From positions 1-64,000 of the forward strand of contig WRIY01000004.1 of NCBI GenBank assembly GCA_009782515.1: a DNA stretch of 64,000 nt, in the 5' to 3' direction. The notes beneath the pieces were generated by a model, which made no database searches, was not told the origin of the DNA, and saw only the letters and a list, made by a program, of their open reading frames with translations. Source of the stretch: Eubacteriaceae bacterium (GTDB taxonomy: Bacteria > Bacillota > Clostridia > Eubacteriales > Anaerofustaceae). Made by a program: the position numbers and the translations under genes. Each line of letters opens with the position of its first letter. Within the stretch, counting starts at the first letter, position 1. Positions 1 through 7,839 of this stretch are shown piece by piece.

Positions 1-2
1 AC

Positions 3-194
3 ATAGCAGAGATCGAGCTAAGCGCGCTAAGCAAGCAGTGCCTGAAAGAGCGATCTGTTTGCATGGAGGCGCTAAACGAGCAGCCTGCCGCTTGGGAGGC
101 TAGCAAGAACGCAAACCAGAAGGGTGTTGGCTGGCATTTCACAACAGGCGATGCCAGAGAGAAGCTTAAGAGGCTGTACCCAATTGTGCTCTGA
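3..194 (+). CDS. IS630-family transposase, C-terminal fragment (cut by window edge)
   Basis: An open frame enters from the left edge and stops at the TGA at 192-194. Its last residues, around HFTTGDAREKLKRLYP, match the usual C-terminus of IS630/Tc1-mariner-type transposases, where an F-T-x-x-D-A-R-x-K-L-x-x-L-Y-P signature ends the DDE protein. Only the tail is visible, so it is not possible to say whether the element is intact. No clear terminal inverted repeat could be identified downstream. The family assignment rests on this one motif. Confidence 0.6.
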   Translation: MAEIELSALSKQCLKERSVCMEALNEQPAAWEASKNANQKGVGWHFTTGDAREKLKRLYPIVL

Positions 195-1030
195 TTTATA
201 CAGCATTTAAGATTGTCGGAGTACTAGTGCAACAGTAAATCCCATTTCTCCCCGCAAGTTGTTGGACCTAACAGATGATACCTATCTCCTTAAAGCATCG
301 TTGTCAAGGGGTAGGGAGCTTTATCCGAAGAGGATGCTCATAGCGCTTGTTGTATTGCAATTCTATTTGCTCATAGCCACCATAGACTGGGGTTAATGCG
401 ATGGCCGCACCATCACCCAGCTTGTTGCGCTTCCTGGCGGCGGCAAGCCGAAGGGCTATGCGGTTTTATGCAGATAGTTTTTCTCTTTCAAAGGGCAAGG
501 GAAAAGGGAGGCAGCGAGGATCGAACTAAGCATTGCAAAAGGCTGCAAGCTGGCATCCGCGGACATAGCGAACAAGCAGCAAGCATTTCGGCCAAAGCCG
601 GCACTTCGGCCTGAAGGCCTCAGCGATCAAGTGCGGCATGGCAAGCAGCTGCTTGCCTATTCGAACATTCTGCACCGTGTAAAAATTAGCGCGTTAAGGA
701 ATATAAGCGCTTTAATATTCGTGGTGCCTAAGCGCGCTTACAGCCCCCCAAATCGCCTTTAGCCTAATTGAGCATAAAGCATTTAAATACGGGGAAAGCG
801 CCTAGCTGCTAAAGCCGGAACTTGTGCCGGGCGCGCAATAAATGCTGCCAATTGTGCTAACATTAATAATGCGCTCTGGCTGGCATAGGCAAGTGAAGCA
901 TAAAAGGTTTTAAAGCACCGTAGCTGCGATGATAGCATACAGGCTTTTAATAGCATTCAAAGCGCAATAGCGCTATGCCCGGCAATCGCAAAGAGCCGGG
1001 CCCAACCCCTGGAAAGCGCAAGGAATTTTT
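195..1030. other. Gene-poor region downstream of the transposase
   Basis: No convincing gene is visible on either strand. One open frame of 72 codons at 396-614 lacks a ribosome binding site and resembles no family. The stretch is rich in short AGCGC/GCGCT words and stop codons, and could be decayed mobile DNA or the leader of the exporter operon that begins at 1031. Confidence 0.5.
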
Positions 1031-1804
1031 ATGAAAATACATAAGTACTCGATGAGCGCGCTAATGTCGCTGCGCAGCAAAATGAACGAAGGCATCTTGA
1101 GCCTTTTGCCTGAGGTTTTTATTCGGGGTATAACCCTGCTGGCGCTAATTAATCTTTGGAAAGCGGCTATGCAATCTGCCTCAGACTTGGAAATAGGAAT
1201 AAGCCAAATGCTTTCTTATACATATGCCAGCGCAATTCTTTCAGACATGCTTGTTGTTAAAACACAGGCTTCGGGCTGGCTGTCAGAAGGCGTATTGCTA
1301 AGGCTGTATACCCGGCCGCTTGCATTGCTCAGCCAGCTTGTTGCCGAAACGATAGGCGGGTGGGCTGCATCGCTTGCTTTGTTTTCGCTGCCAATGGCGC
1401 TGGCAGCGCCATTGTTTGGCATAAGCTTAAAGCCTGCTTCGCCATTTTTTTTCGTAAGCCTGATTTTATGCGTTTCGCTGGGCTTTGCAGTAGACGCTCT
1501 TTTTTCATGCCTGTCGATCAAGCTGGGGCATATGAATTGGCTTGTAGGGCGCATTCGCCAAGCTATAGCAGCATTGCTCTCTGGAAGTGTTGTGCCAATA
1601 AAGATGCTGCCATTTGGCATGGGCGAGTACATGCGCTTCCAGCCGTTCGCCAGCTTGGGCGGAGCCACTCTATCGATATTTGTTGGCTCATCAGATACAG
1701 CCCAAACGATAATGCTGCAAATAGCATGGAATTTGATTATATGGCCAATTGCGCTTTTGGCGCTTAAAAAATCACAAGAAGGAATTGTCAGCTATGGAGG
1801 CTAA
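1031..1804 (+). CDS. ABC-2 type exporter permease, subunit 1
   Basis: A 257-residue integral membrane protein with about six hydrophobic segments and no signal peptide. With the next two genes it forms an ABC-2-type exporter of the uncharacterised COG4586/COG4587/COG3694 class, in which two different permeases pair with one ATPase; substrates in this class are mostly unknown. The start ATG follows an AAGGA box (AAGGAATTTTT). The 3' end overlaps the second permease by 11 nt, implying translational coupling. The exporter class is judged mainly from the very recognisable ATPase; the permease alone would be weak evidence. Confidence 0.75.
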   Translation: MKIHKYSMSALMSLRSKMNEGILSLLPEVFIRGITLLALINLWKAAMQSASDLEIGISQMLSYTYASAILSDMLVVKTQASGWLSEGVLLRLYTRPLALLSQLVAETIGGWAASLALFSLPMALAAPLFGISLKPASPFFFVSLILCVSLGFAVDALFSCLSIKLGHMNWLVGRIRQAIAALLSGSVVPIKMLPFGMGEYMRFQPFASLGGATLSIFVGSSDTAQTIMLQIAWNLIIWPIALLALKKSQEGIVSYGG

Positions 1805-2642
1805 AACATCGCTTAAGCAATTTCTCAGGCTGCTATATATGTCAGCCAAGATGGATTTGGCATGGCTGCTGCGTGACAGCAAATATGCATTGATCTGCAT
1901 GGTTGTTGACATTGCTGACAATATCGCAGCAATTTCTACGGTGCTTCTTATTGCCGGCCGAATTGGAAGCATAGGCAGCATGGGCTTTGATGAAGCTTTG
2001 TTCATGATGTCATACTCATCTTTGCTAAACAGCCTTTACATCATGCTTGGAGCCGGAAACAACATTATAATAAGCAGGGTTATCGGCCGAGGCCAGCTGG
2101 ATCACATGCTTATTCAGCCTCTGCCCTTAATAACCCAACTGGCTACATCCGGTTTTGCGCCTTTCAGCGGGTTTGGCAACTTCATTGTTGGCATAGCGCT
2201 TATGAGTGCATCCATACATAGAATTGGCATGAGCATAACATCTTTATGGCTGCTCTCACTGCTTATATATCTAATAGCTTCATTGGCCATTATAGCAAGC
2301 ATGTCTTATCTTTCGGCAATAATGGCATTTTATGCGCCAGTTGCAGCAGAGGAAATCTCAAGCACAGCAATTGACGATGCATGGCCGCTCAGCGCATTCC
2401 CGCTTTCGGGAATGCCAGCAATTATCCAAGTTGCTCTATTGACTGTATTTCCCTATGGCCTTATATCCTGGTTTCCATCCATGTGCCTGTTGGGAAAGCC
2501 GCCACTGGGATTGTCATCGTACTACCCTGTTGCAGTAGCCTTTGTTCTCTCAAATGCTGCGGGATATATGTTCAAAAAGGCCATGAACTACTATACCATG
2601 AAAGGCTCAAACCGATATGTCCCACACGGATTTCGCCGTTAG
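1794..2642 (+). CDS. ABC-2 type exporter permease, subunit 2
   Basis: A hydrophobic protein of 282 residues with about six membrane segments, the second permease of the exporter. The ATG at 1794 was chosen because it has an AAGAAGGA box about 10 nt upstream; the open frame extends to 1749, but that would give a much longer overlap with subunit 1 and no ribosome binding site. It resembles the COG3694-like partner permease. The end overlaps the ATPase gene by 26 nt, so all three genes are probably one transcription and translation unit. The substrate cannot be read from the sequence. Confidence 0.75.
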   Translation: MEAKTSLKQFLRLLYMSAKMDLAWLLRDSKYALICMVVDIADNIAAISTVLLIAGRIGSIGSMGFDEALFMMSYSSLLNSLYIMLGAGNNIIISRVIGRGQLDHMLIQPLPLITQLATSGFAPFSGFGNFIVGIALMSASIHRIGMSITSLWLLSLLIYLIASLAIIASMSYLSAIMAFYAPVAAEEISSTAIDDAWPLSAFPLSGMPAIIQVALLTVFPYGLISWFPSMCLLGKPPLGLSSYYPVAVAFVLSNAAGYMFKKAMNYYTMKGSNRYVPHGFRR

Positions 2643-3597
2643 CGTAGAAGGCGCAAGCAAGATATTCATTCAGCGCCAGCGCTCAAAAAATTTGCTGAGC
2701 AGCCTGTTAAGGCCGGAGAAGAAAGAAATAAAAGCGCTAGACAATGTTTCGTTTAGCATCGCTAAAGGGGAGTTTGCCGCGTATGCAGGGCCAAACGGGG
2801 CAGGCAAGAGCACGACAATGAAAATACTGGCTGGCATGCTTCAGCCTACACAAGGCAGTGTAAGCATACTTGGCATGAACCCTGCAAAAGACAGAATTGC
2901 AATAATGCGAAAGCTTGGCATACTGCTTGCAAACCGCACAGAGCTTTGGTGGGACCACCCAATATCGCAAAGCTTTGAGTGGAAGAAAGCAGTTTGGGAT
3001 ATTCCAAGCAATATATACAAGCAAAACCTGGAGATGGCTTCAGAGCTTCTCGGCATAGGAAGCCTGCTTGGCGCTTTCGCAAGAGAGCTCTCTCTCGGCC
3101 AGCGCATGAGAGCTGATCTTGCAATGATGCTCTTGCACTCGCCGGAGGTTATTCTTTTGGATGAGCCAACAATAGGCCTTGACATTGTTGCAAAGCGCCA
3201 GATGATAGATTTTCTAAAGCTAATAAACAAGGAGAAGGCTGCAACGATATTTGTCACAAGCCATGACATGGACGATCTCGAGGAAATGGCGCAGCGTGTG
3301 CTCATGCTTTCAGATGGCAAGATTGCATATGACGGCAGCTTTGAGGGCCTTCGGGCGATTACAGGCAGCCCCACGCGCCTGACCGTTGCAATGGAAGCCG
3401 GATTTTCTCTTTGCCTGGATGGGGCAGAGCTTGTAAGCGTGGAAAACAATGTATATGTGTTTGGGCTTGATGCTGAAAAGCTGCCGATAAATTCTTTAAT
3501 GCAGCAGCTCTCAAACGCCCATGGCGTAAAGGATGTTGAGATAAGAAAAGCCCCTATTGAGCAAGTTATTGCCGGACTGTATGCAGAGTGGGAGTGA
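2617..3597 (+). CDS. ABC-2 type exporter ATPase (COG4586-like)
   Basis: A 326-residue ABC ATPase. Visible are the Walker A motif GPNGAGKST (residues 58-66), an LSLGQ signature (158-162), Walker B VILLDEP (178-184) and the H-loop histidine (about 216, TSHD). The stretch around residues 107-120, with the word NRTELWWD, is characteristic of the COG4586 ATPases, which carry an N-terminal extension before the nucleotide-binding fold. The C-terminal ~80 residues form the small accessory domain of exporter ATPases. It energises the two permeases encoded immediately upstream. Confidence is high for ATPase and class, none for the substrate. Confidence 0.9.
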   Translation: MSHTDFAVSVEGASKIFIQRQRSKNLLSSLLRPEKKEIKALDNVSFSIAKGEFAAYAGPNGAGKSTTMKILAGMLQPTQGSVSILGMNPAKDRIAIMRKLGILLANRTELWWDHPISQSFEWKKAVWDIPSNIYKQNLEMASELLGIGSLLGAFARELSLGQRMRADLAMMLLHSPEVILLDEPTIGLDIVAKRQMIDFLKLINKEKAATIFVTSHDMDDLEEMAQRVLMLSDGKIAYDGSFEGLRAITGSPTRLTVAMEAGFSLCLDGAELVSVENNVYVFGLDAEKLPINSLMQQLSNAHGVKDVEIRKAPIEQVIAGLYAEWE

Positions 3598-3757
3598 AGC
3601 CTGATTGCTTTTGTTATAAAGGCATGGCGATTCACGTTGCCCATGTTGAGAAAGAAGCTGCTGTTTTATAAGCTTTGTGCTGCTTATGACTCGGCATCGC
3701 TGCTTACGCTGCAGCCATGCTCCTGGGCTGCTTTCTTATGCAATGCTTTATAGCAAT

Positions 3758-3789
3758 GCGCCTGCATTTAGGCGGGCTTATGCAGGCGC
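3758..3789. other. Perfect 10-bp hairpin between convergent operons
   Basis: GCGCCTGCAT (3758-3767) and ATGCAGGCGC (3780-3789) form a 10-bp perfect stem with a 12-nt loop between the exporter ATPase gene and the convergent FMN-binding gene. No T-run follows on either strand, so it is not a standard intrinsic terminator; it may still end transcription or stabilise 3' ends. Confidence 0.5.
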
Positions 3790-3804
3790 AGCTCAAAAAA
3801 GGGA

Positions 3805-4185
3805 TTATGGCTGAAGTGCATTTTCAATAGCCTTTAAATACGCTTTTGTCGTTACTGTTGCCCCTGAAACAGCGTCAATGCGCGTATCTTGGGCTTGTAT
3901 AACGCGCCTGAAAGTCTCATCAGAGCAATGTGTTATATTTGCCCCAAATACGTCCTTGATTATTTCAATGCCTGTTATGGCGCCGTTGTCAACATGCACC
4001 CTCAGTGTATTTGCCCATCGTTTATAGCTGTACTCGCCTATGTATGCCCCGTTGTCCATGGCTGCCAAATCTATTCCGTTGATTGGCACTTTAGCTCCTG
4101 CAGAAAGCCCATTTGTTGCTAGTGCAAAAGCTGCTAAAAGAACAGCGGCAGCAACAAGCAGAATTGTTTTAAGAGGCTTTTTCAT
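3805..4185 (-). CDS. Membrane-anchored FMN-binding domain protein
   Basis: A 126-residue protein with an N-terminal hydrophobic segment (about residues 7-25) followed by a single FMN-binding domain (PF04205). The motif D104-A-V-S-G-A-T110 matches the site at which ApbE attaches FMN to threonine, so T110 is the expected flavinylation residue and the domain should lie outside the membrane. An ApbE gene is present at 34333. The start overlaps the stop of the flavodoxin gene by 4 nt (ATGA). Such proteins shuttle electrons in Rnf-like or extracellular electron transfer chains. The specific partner is not known. Confidence 0.85.
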   Translation of the reverse strand: MKKPLKTILLVAAAVLLAAFALATNGLSAGAKVPINGIDLAAMDNGAYIGEYSYKRWANTLRVHVDNGAITGIEIIKDVFGANITHCSDETFRRVIQAQDTRIDAVSGATVTTKAYLKAIENALQP

Positions 4186-4652
4186 ATTATAAACTCCTTT
4201 GCAAAGGCCTCGATCTTTTCGCTCGATATTGTGTTTGTATATGAAGACTGTTTGGAAGCAGCTTTCATAATAGCTCTTTCAAGCATGCCGCATTTGCCGG
4301 GATCGAAAATCCCTCCTAAAAAAGCTGTTGATACTGCTGCGCTTAGAGCATCTTTCGGGAAATTGGCTTCAAAAGCCTGCTGTGCCTGTGGCTGATTGAG
4401 CCCCGAAAGGAAAAAGCCCAGCTTTTTTGAATACAGCTCACTTGAATGCTCCTTTATAAAAGATTTGGCTTCTTTGCGTATAGAGCCTGCATATAAAGAT
4501 GAGCCGATTATTACGCTGTCAAACAAGCCCAAATCGGGCGTGGCCCCTTTGCCTAGCTGCGACACTTGCGCATTATCCAAATGTAAAGCTATTTCTTTTG
4601 CAATCGCCTCTGTGGCACCATGTTTGCTGGCATAAAGCACCAATGTATTCAC
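4182..4652 (-). CDS. Flavodoxin-domain protein (HemG/Flavodoxin_5-like)
   Basis: A soluble 156-residue flavodoxin-fold protein. The N-terminus, with the FMN phosphate loop YASKHGATEAIA (residues 7-18), and a second loop around GSSLYAGSI (51-59) are typical of the flavodoxin_5 / menaquinone-dependent protoporphyrinogen oxidase-like group. It should bind FMN non-covalently in the cytoplasm. It is coupled by 4-nt overlaps both to the upstream TetR gene and to the downstream FMN-binding gene, suggesting a small regulated redox relay. No heme genes are nearby, so a HemG role is unlikely. Confidence 0.8.
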   Translation of the reverse strand: MNTLVLYASKHGATEAIAKEIALHLDNAQVSQLGKGATPDLGLFDSVIIGSSLYAGSIRKEAKSFIKEHSSELYSKKLGFFLSGLNQPQAQQAFEANFPKDALSAAVSTAFLGGIFDPGKCGMLERAIMKAASKQSSYTNTISSEKIEAFAKEFII

Positions 4653-5257
4653 GCTTTTAACCCCCTTATAATTAATTCCACCTGGCAGTTTATCAAGCTC
4701 GCCTTTTGCTCCTCAGTAACGCCCTTTTCGATATTTAGCCTGGCTATCAGCCCAAAGACAGCGCTTATTATTGCCTGAGCGGCGAGCTCAGCATCAATTG
4801 GCCGAAATAAGCCGCTTATTATGCCTTTCTCAATATCAGCTGCCAGGTGCGCCAGGGCCGGCCTGATTTTTTGGCTGCCTTTTGCGAGAATGGAAGTAAA
4901 AGCAAGCACTTTTTGCGAAGCGCTTTGCATAATGCTGTTGTATTCAGACGGCATTCTTAACGCGTTTTCAATATAGCTGGTAAGCGACGTTTGAATTGCT
5001 TCATCTGCTGGCATGGCGGTGTCAGAAGGCGTGATCGCTTGAATGATTTCATTGTAGCGATCTCTTAGCACGCTCTCGATTATCTCGTCTTTGCTGCTAA
5101 AGTAATGATAAATAATGCCAGCTGAATAATCCATTTCCCTGGCAATAGACCTCACAGAAAGCGCTTCCACACCCACATCTGATATTATGCGGGCTGCTGC
5201 CTTCAATATTCGGTTTCGGATTTCATGCGAATGCTTTTGCTGCCTGGCTTTAGACAT
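4649..5257 (-). CDS. TetR-family transcriptional regulator
   Basis: A 202-residue one-component regulator with a typical N-terminal helix-turn-helix (about residues 12-58, including VRSIAREM and GIIYHYFSSKDEI), followed by an all-helical ligand domain. It is the first gene of the TetR-flavodoxin-FMN-binding operon and overlaps the flavodoxin start by 4 nt. A perfect 17-bp palindrome lies 26 nt upstream of its start codon, so autorepression with relief by an unknown ligand is likely. The ligand cannot be read from the sequence. Confidence 0.9.
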   Translation of the reverse strand: MSKARQQKHSHEIRNRILKAAARIISDVGVEALSVRSIAREMDYSAGIIYHYFSSKDEIIESVLRDRYNEIIQAITPSDTAMPADEAIQTSLTSYIENALRMPSEYNSIMQSASQKVLAFTSILAKGSQKIRPALAHLAADIEKGIISGLFRPIDAELAAQAIISAVFGLIARLNIEKGVTEEQKASLINCQVELIIRGLKA

Positions 5258-5282
5258 TTCATTTCCTGAACGCAGTTTATTT

Positions 5283-5299
5283 ATTGAACACTGTTCAAT
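5283..5299. promoter_or_regulatory. Palindromic operator of the TetR operon
   Basis: ATTGAACA-C-TGTTCAAT is a perfect inverted repeat with 8-nt arms and a single central base, just upstream of the TetR start codon. Its size and odd-centred symmetry fit a TetR-family dimer site. The position and self-adjacent regulator make autoregulation the simplest reading. Confidence 0.7.
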
Positions 5300-5705
5300 T
5301 ATAGCGCATTAGGCTTTCATTTGGCAAGCCTGCATCAAAAAAGGTCGGCATTCATAGAAATGGTATTTATATTGCTTGATTTGTAATTATTTACATATAA
5401 AGTTGCCCTTATTTCTACCATTTCAGGAAGTAGCATATTCTCGCATAAAAAAACGAAAAGTTGCATTTCATCACATATTCATCACATAATTAAATTATAA
5501 TCTGATCATGAGTTGCGAATAGTCAAGACTCATAATTCTCTTCAATTCCTTATACAGAGTGTCGCCTCTTACTAACCATATGTAAGGGGTGCTGCTCATT
5601 TTTTGGCATTTTTAGCGCTTTGCACTTCTGGAAAAATTCGCTAGGCTGAAAAATATGGCGCATTGCTGCCGTCGGCCCGCATCAGCAGCAAAGCCAAAGG
5701 CCTAA
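5300..5705. other. Intergenic region with inverted repeat and AT-rich promoter-like DNA
   Basis: No gene is visible. AT-rich sequence contains TATAAT-like words readable on both strands near 5490-5500, and an inverted repeat ATGAGT/ACTCAT at 5508-5513 and 5528-5533 with a 14-nt spacer. It could hold promoters for the TetR operon, but no well-spaced -35 was found. Confidence 0.4.
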
Positions 5706-5981
5706 TTAGAATCGCTCAACGCCCACAACTTCAGCATCAGCAGTTTTTTCGATATATCTGATAATTTCTTCCAGCGAATTTTGCGCATGAGACGCTTCGC
5801 CTGACACAACACTGATGCCCAATGTTAGCTGCCTTATGGAAGCGAGTGTGCCAACCTCGGAAATCGAGGCATTGAATCGATTGCGGGCCTTTTCAATGAC
5901 ACTCCTGCTTACGCTTCTCTTGTCCTTAAGCGATTTAGTGTTTGGTACATATAAGCTAAGTTTTGCAGAAAATACATACAT
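5706..5981 (-). CDS. DUF503 family protein (YlxP-like)
   Basis: A 91-residue protein matching the DUF503/YlxP family, recognisable by the opening KLSLYVPNTKSLKDKRSV and a ferredoxin-like alpha/beta pattern. Family members are short and widespread in Firmicutes, often beside nusA-infB-rbfA; a ribosome-associated role is suspected but not established. Here the gene stands alone, away from those genes. The length is normal for the family. Confidence 0.85.
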   Translation of the reverse strand: MYVFSAKLSLYVPNTKSLKDKRSVSRSVIEKARNRFNASISEVGTLASIRQLTLGISVVSGEASHAQNSLEEIIRYIEKTADAEVVGVERF

Positions 5982-6057
5982 TCTTTATTCATCTCTCTGT
6001 TATCGATAATAATTCTTAAATAAATAATTTAATTAAACAAAATGCGACACTATTTGA

Positions 6058-6063
6058 TATAAT
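6058..6063 (+). promoter_or_regulatory. TATAAT -10 box only 6 nt before an ATG
   Basis: A consensus TATAAT ends 6 nt before the only usable start codon of the next gene (ATG 6070), and an in-frame TGA at 6055-6057 excludes an earlier start. If used, transcription would start at or beside the A of the ATG, giving a leaderless mRNA. The -35 region is poor. Confidence 0.4.
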
Positions 6064-6069
6064 TGTCAT

Positions 6070-6885
6070 ATGGAACGAAAACTTGTAAAACCAGCGCGCT
6101 TGGCATACGCGATATATTTCATTGCAGTAATCGCATCGCTAATAGAAACGTTTCTGCTGCTTCTGCCCGGCAAAGCCAGCTCTTTTTTGTGCCCTGGCGC
6201 CCTAATTGGCTCTATTGCCGTAATATTGGCTTCCCAGGCGCCCGGCTATGCCTCTTCCTTTTCAGGCTCGAGGGCAGCGTGCATAAAGTGGTTTGCAATA
6301 AGCTCGGCTTGCCTGATAATAGGCTATTGCCTGGAATTGCTGCTTAATAAAGCTACAGGCTATTACCCAAGCCTGAGTTTGCGGTTAAATATTCAAAATA
6401 CTCTTAAAATTGTGCCTACGCTTTCAGTAGGCTTTTATCTTGTTTCGATAATAGGCGATATCGCATGCTGCATATGGGAAGAAGGGATTTTTAGAGGCGC
6501 TTCGCTAAGGCTATTTAAAGCCTCAAGTGGAAGCTTCTGGCTCGGAGCTTTTCACTCATCCGCTCTGTATGCCGTATGGAAGGCTATAATCGCAGCGCTT
6601 ACATATACTCACCAAACCACATCATCAACAAATGCCTTGCAGGCATTTGTAAAAGCATTTGTTGTTGCCTTTGCAGCAGGGGCTGTTTTGTGCATAGTAT
6701 CTGAGTTAGACGGGACGCAAAGCTCAATGGCTGCGCATTTGTGCTATTGCATTAGCGCGAGGTTTATTCATGTTCATACATATACCGGAGTAAATGAGCT
6801 GCCTGTGCTGCGCTATGGCTTAGCGCTGATTGTTTTTGCGATTTATTCGGTGTCCGTTCTTATTCCTGTCCAGGAGGGGCCTTAG
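6070..6885 (+). CDS. Probable CPBP-family intramembrane metalloprotease-like protein
   Basis: A 271-residue polytopic membrane protein with about seven hydrophobic segments. The sequence E137-E-G-I-F-R142-G resembles the EExxxR motif of CPBP (Abi) proteases, and H162 and H223 lie in later membrane segments where further metal ligands are expected, though spacing is not classical. CPBP proteins act in CAAX-type processing, bacteriocin self-immunity or unknown roles. There is no Shine-Dalgarno sequence upstream. The 3' end overlaps the convergent kinase-like gene by 26 bp. The family call is tentative. Confidence 0.5.
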   Translation: MERKLVKPARLAYAIYFIAVIASLIETFLLLLPGKASSFLCPGALIGSIAVILASQAPGYASSFSGSRAACIKWFAISSACLIIGYCLELLLNKATGYYPSLSLRLNIQNTLKIVPTLSVGFYLVSIIGDIACCIWEEGIFRGASLRLFKASSGSFWLGAFHSSALYAVWKAIIAALTYTHQTTSSTNALQAFVKAFVVAFAAGAVLCIVSELDGTQSSMAAHLCYCISARFIHVHTYTGVNELPVLRYGLALIVFAIYSVSVLIPVQEGP

Positions 6886-7486
6886 GCGGGCGCCTTTTTT
6901 TCATTGCTTCGTACTCAAGGGCTTCTTCAGCTTTGATTGCATCCAATTTAGCGTGCAGGATATATACAGCCTGCTTTTCTATTTCACTCGCAAAGCTGTC
7001 CAGCACCCCGTAAGGGATACCTGTGTATGTTCTTGCAAACGCGCAAAGGCGGCCTATGTCTTTTTCGATCGGGCCGTATTCTTCTTGCTCAAAGTCTATG
7101 CCCCATACGCTGCCTTCAAAAAAAATAAAGTTTCTGCCGTTTACATCACCCCTGATTTCGCTTGTCTGATCATGGCCAACAGCGCCGTAAAACTGCTTAA
7201 GCCAATTAACAATGAGCTGCGCCTGATGAAAGGGAGGCTCGCTTGCGCTCTCAAGAAAGTCAGGCAATGTAATGCCGTCAATGAACTCCATAGCGATCAA
7301 AGCATCTTGCACGCTGATGACTCTCGGCACCCTAAGGCCTGCATTTCGGAGCATTTCCAGCTTTCCTGCCTCAAGAATGGCTTTTTCCTCTGATTGCGCG
7401 TGCTTATATATTATCCCTGAATCCAGGGTAACTTTGTTGCGCTTAGACTGAAATATCAAGTTTCTCCCCGCCCATGCGCCCGACAA
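6860..7486 (-). CDS. Protein-kinase-fold protein (Bud32/APH-like small kinase)
   Basis: A 208-residue protein with the core of a small eukaryotic-like kinase or phosphotransferase: a lysine in the beta-3 position (IIYKHA, K28), a hinge region MEFIDG (66-71), a catalytic loop GDVNGRN (D114, N119) and a metal-binding GIDFE (D131). It lacks a glycine-rich loop of normal form. The layout recalls Bud32/RIO or lipopolysaccharide-kinase-type proteins rather than membrane Ser/Thr kinases. The substrate is unknown. The C-terminus is basic and proline-rich and overlaps the convergent CPBP-like gene. Confidence 0.65.
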   Translation of the reverse strand: MSGAWAGRNLIFQSKRNKVTLDSGIIYKHAQSEEKAILEAGKLEMLRNAGLRVPRVISVQDALIAMEFIDGITLPDFLESASEPPFHQAQLIVNWLKQFYGAVGHDQTSEIRGDVNGRNFIFFEGSVWGIDFEQEEYGPIEKDIGRLCAFARTYTGIPYGVLDSFASEIEKQAVYILHAKLDAIKAEEALEYEAMKKRRPPKAPPGQE

Positions 7487-7839
7487 GCTTGATTAAAGCC
7501 CCAGGGCGCTATATATATTTGGATTTAGCAGCAATGCAGCTTTCGGAGCATCAGCCGGTATATTCGATGCAATGCCTAAGCCGATTTTCACAGGTGCGCG
7601 CTATGAAGCCAAAATATTTGCAGCTCTTTGGCATATTCTATGGCATTGTTGGCATTAACAGCAATAAAGCCGTCCCAACGAGCTGCTTACAGCCTATCAC
7701 AGCAAAGCTTCACGGCAAGGCTTATATAACGAAAATGAAAAAATTTATAGATGCCAGGCGCTGCATGCACGAAGCAACCCCCATGGATTTGCCCATGGGG
7801 ATTGCTCTGTGAAGCTTTAGCAGGCATGGCCTATAAATT
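7487..7839. other. Intergenic region with strong imperfect hairpin (7774-7805)
   Basis: No supported gene is visible. CCCCATGG (7779-7786) pairs with CCATGGGG (7793-7800); after one mismatch, GCAA (7774-7777) pairs with TTGC (7802-7805). The hairpin lies downstream of the minus-strand lipoprotein gene that ends at 7840. No T-run follows on the minus strand, so a terminator role is unproven. Confidence 0.5.

Noticed and set aside
396-614. 72-codon frame in the gene-poor tract
   Set aside because: No ribosome binding site, composition unlike neighbouring proteins, no family match.
2841-3644. Open frame of 267 codons antisense to the exporter ATPase
   Set aside because: Shadow of a well-supported ABC ATPase gene; no coding features of its own.
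7774-7805. Intrinsic terminator
   Set aside because: The hairpin is strong but no T-run follows on either strand, so it is listed only as a hairpin.
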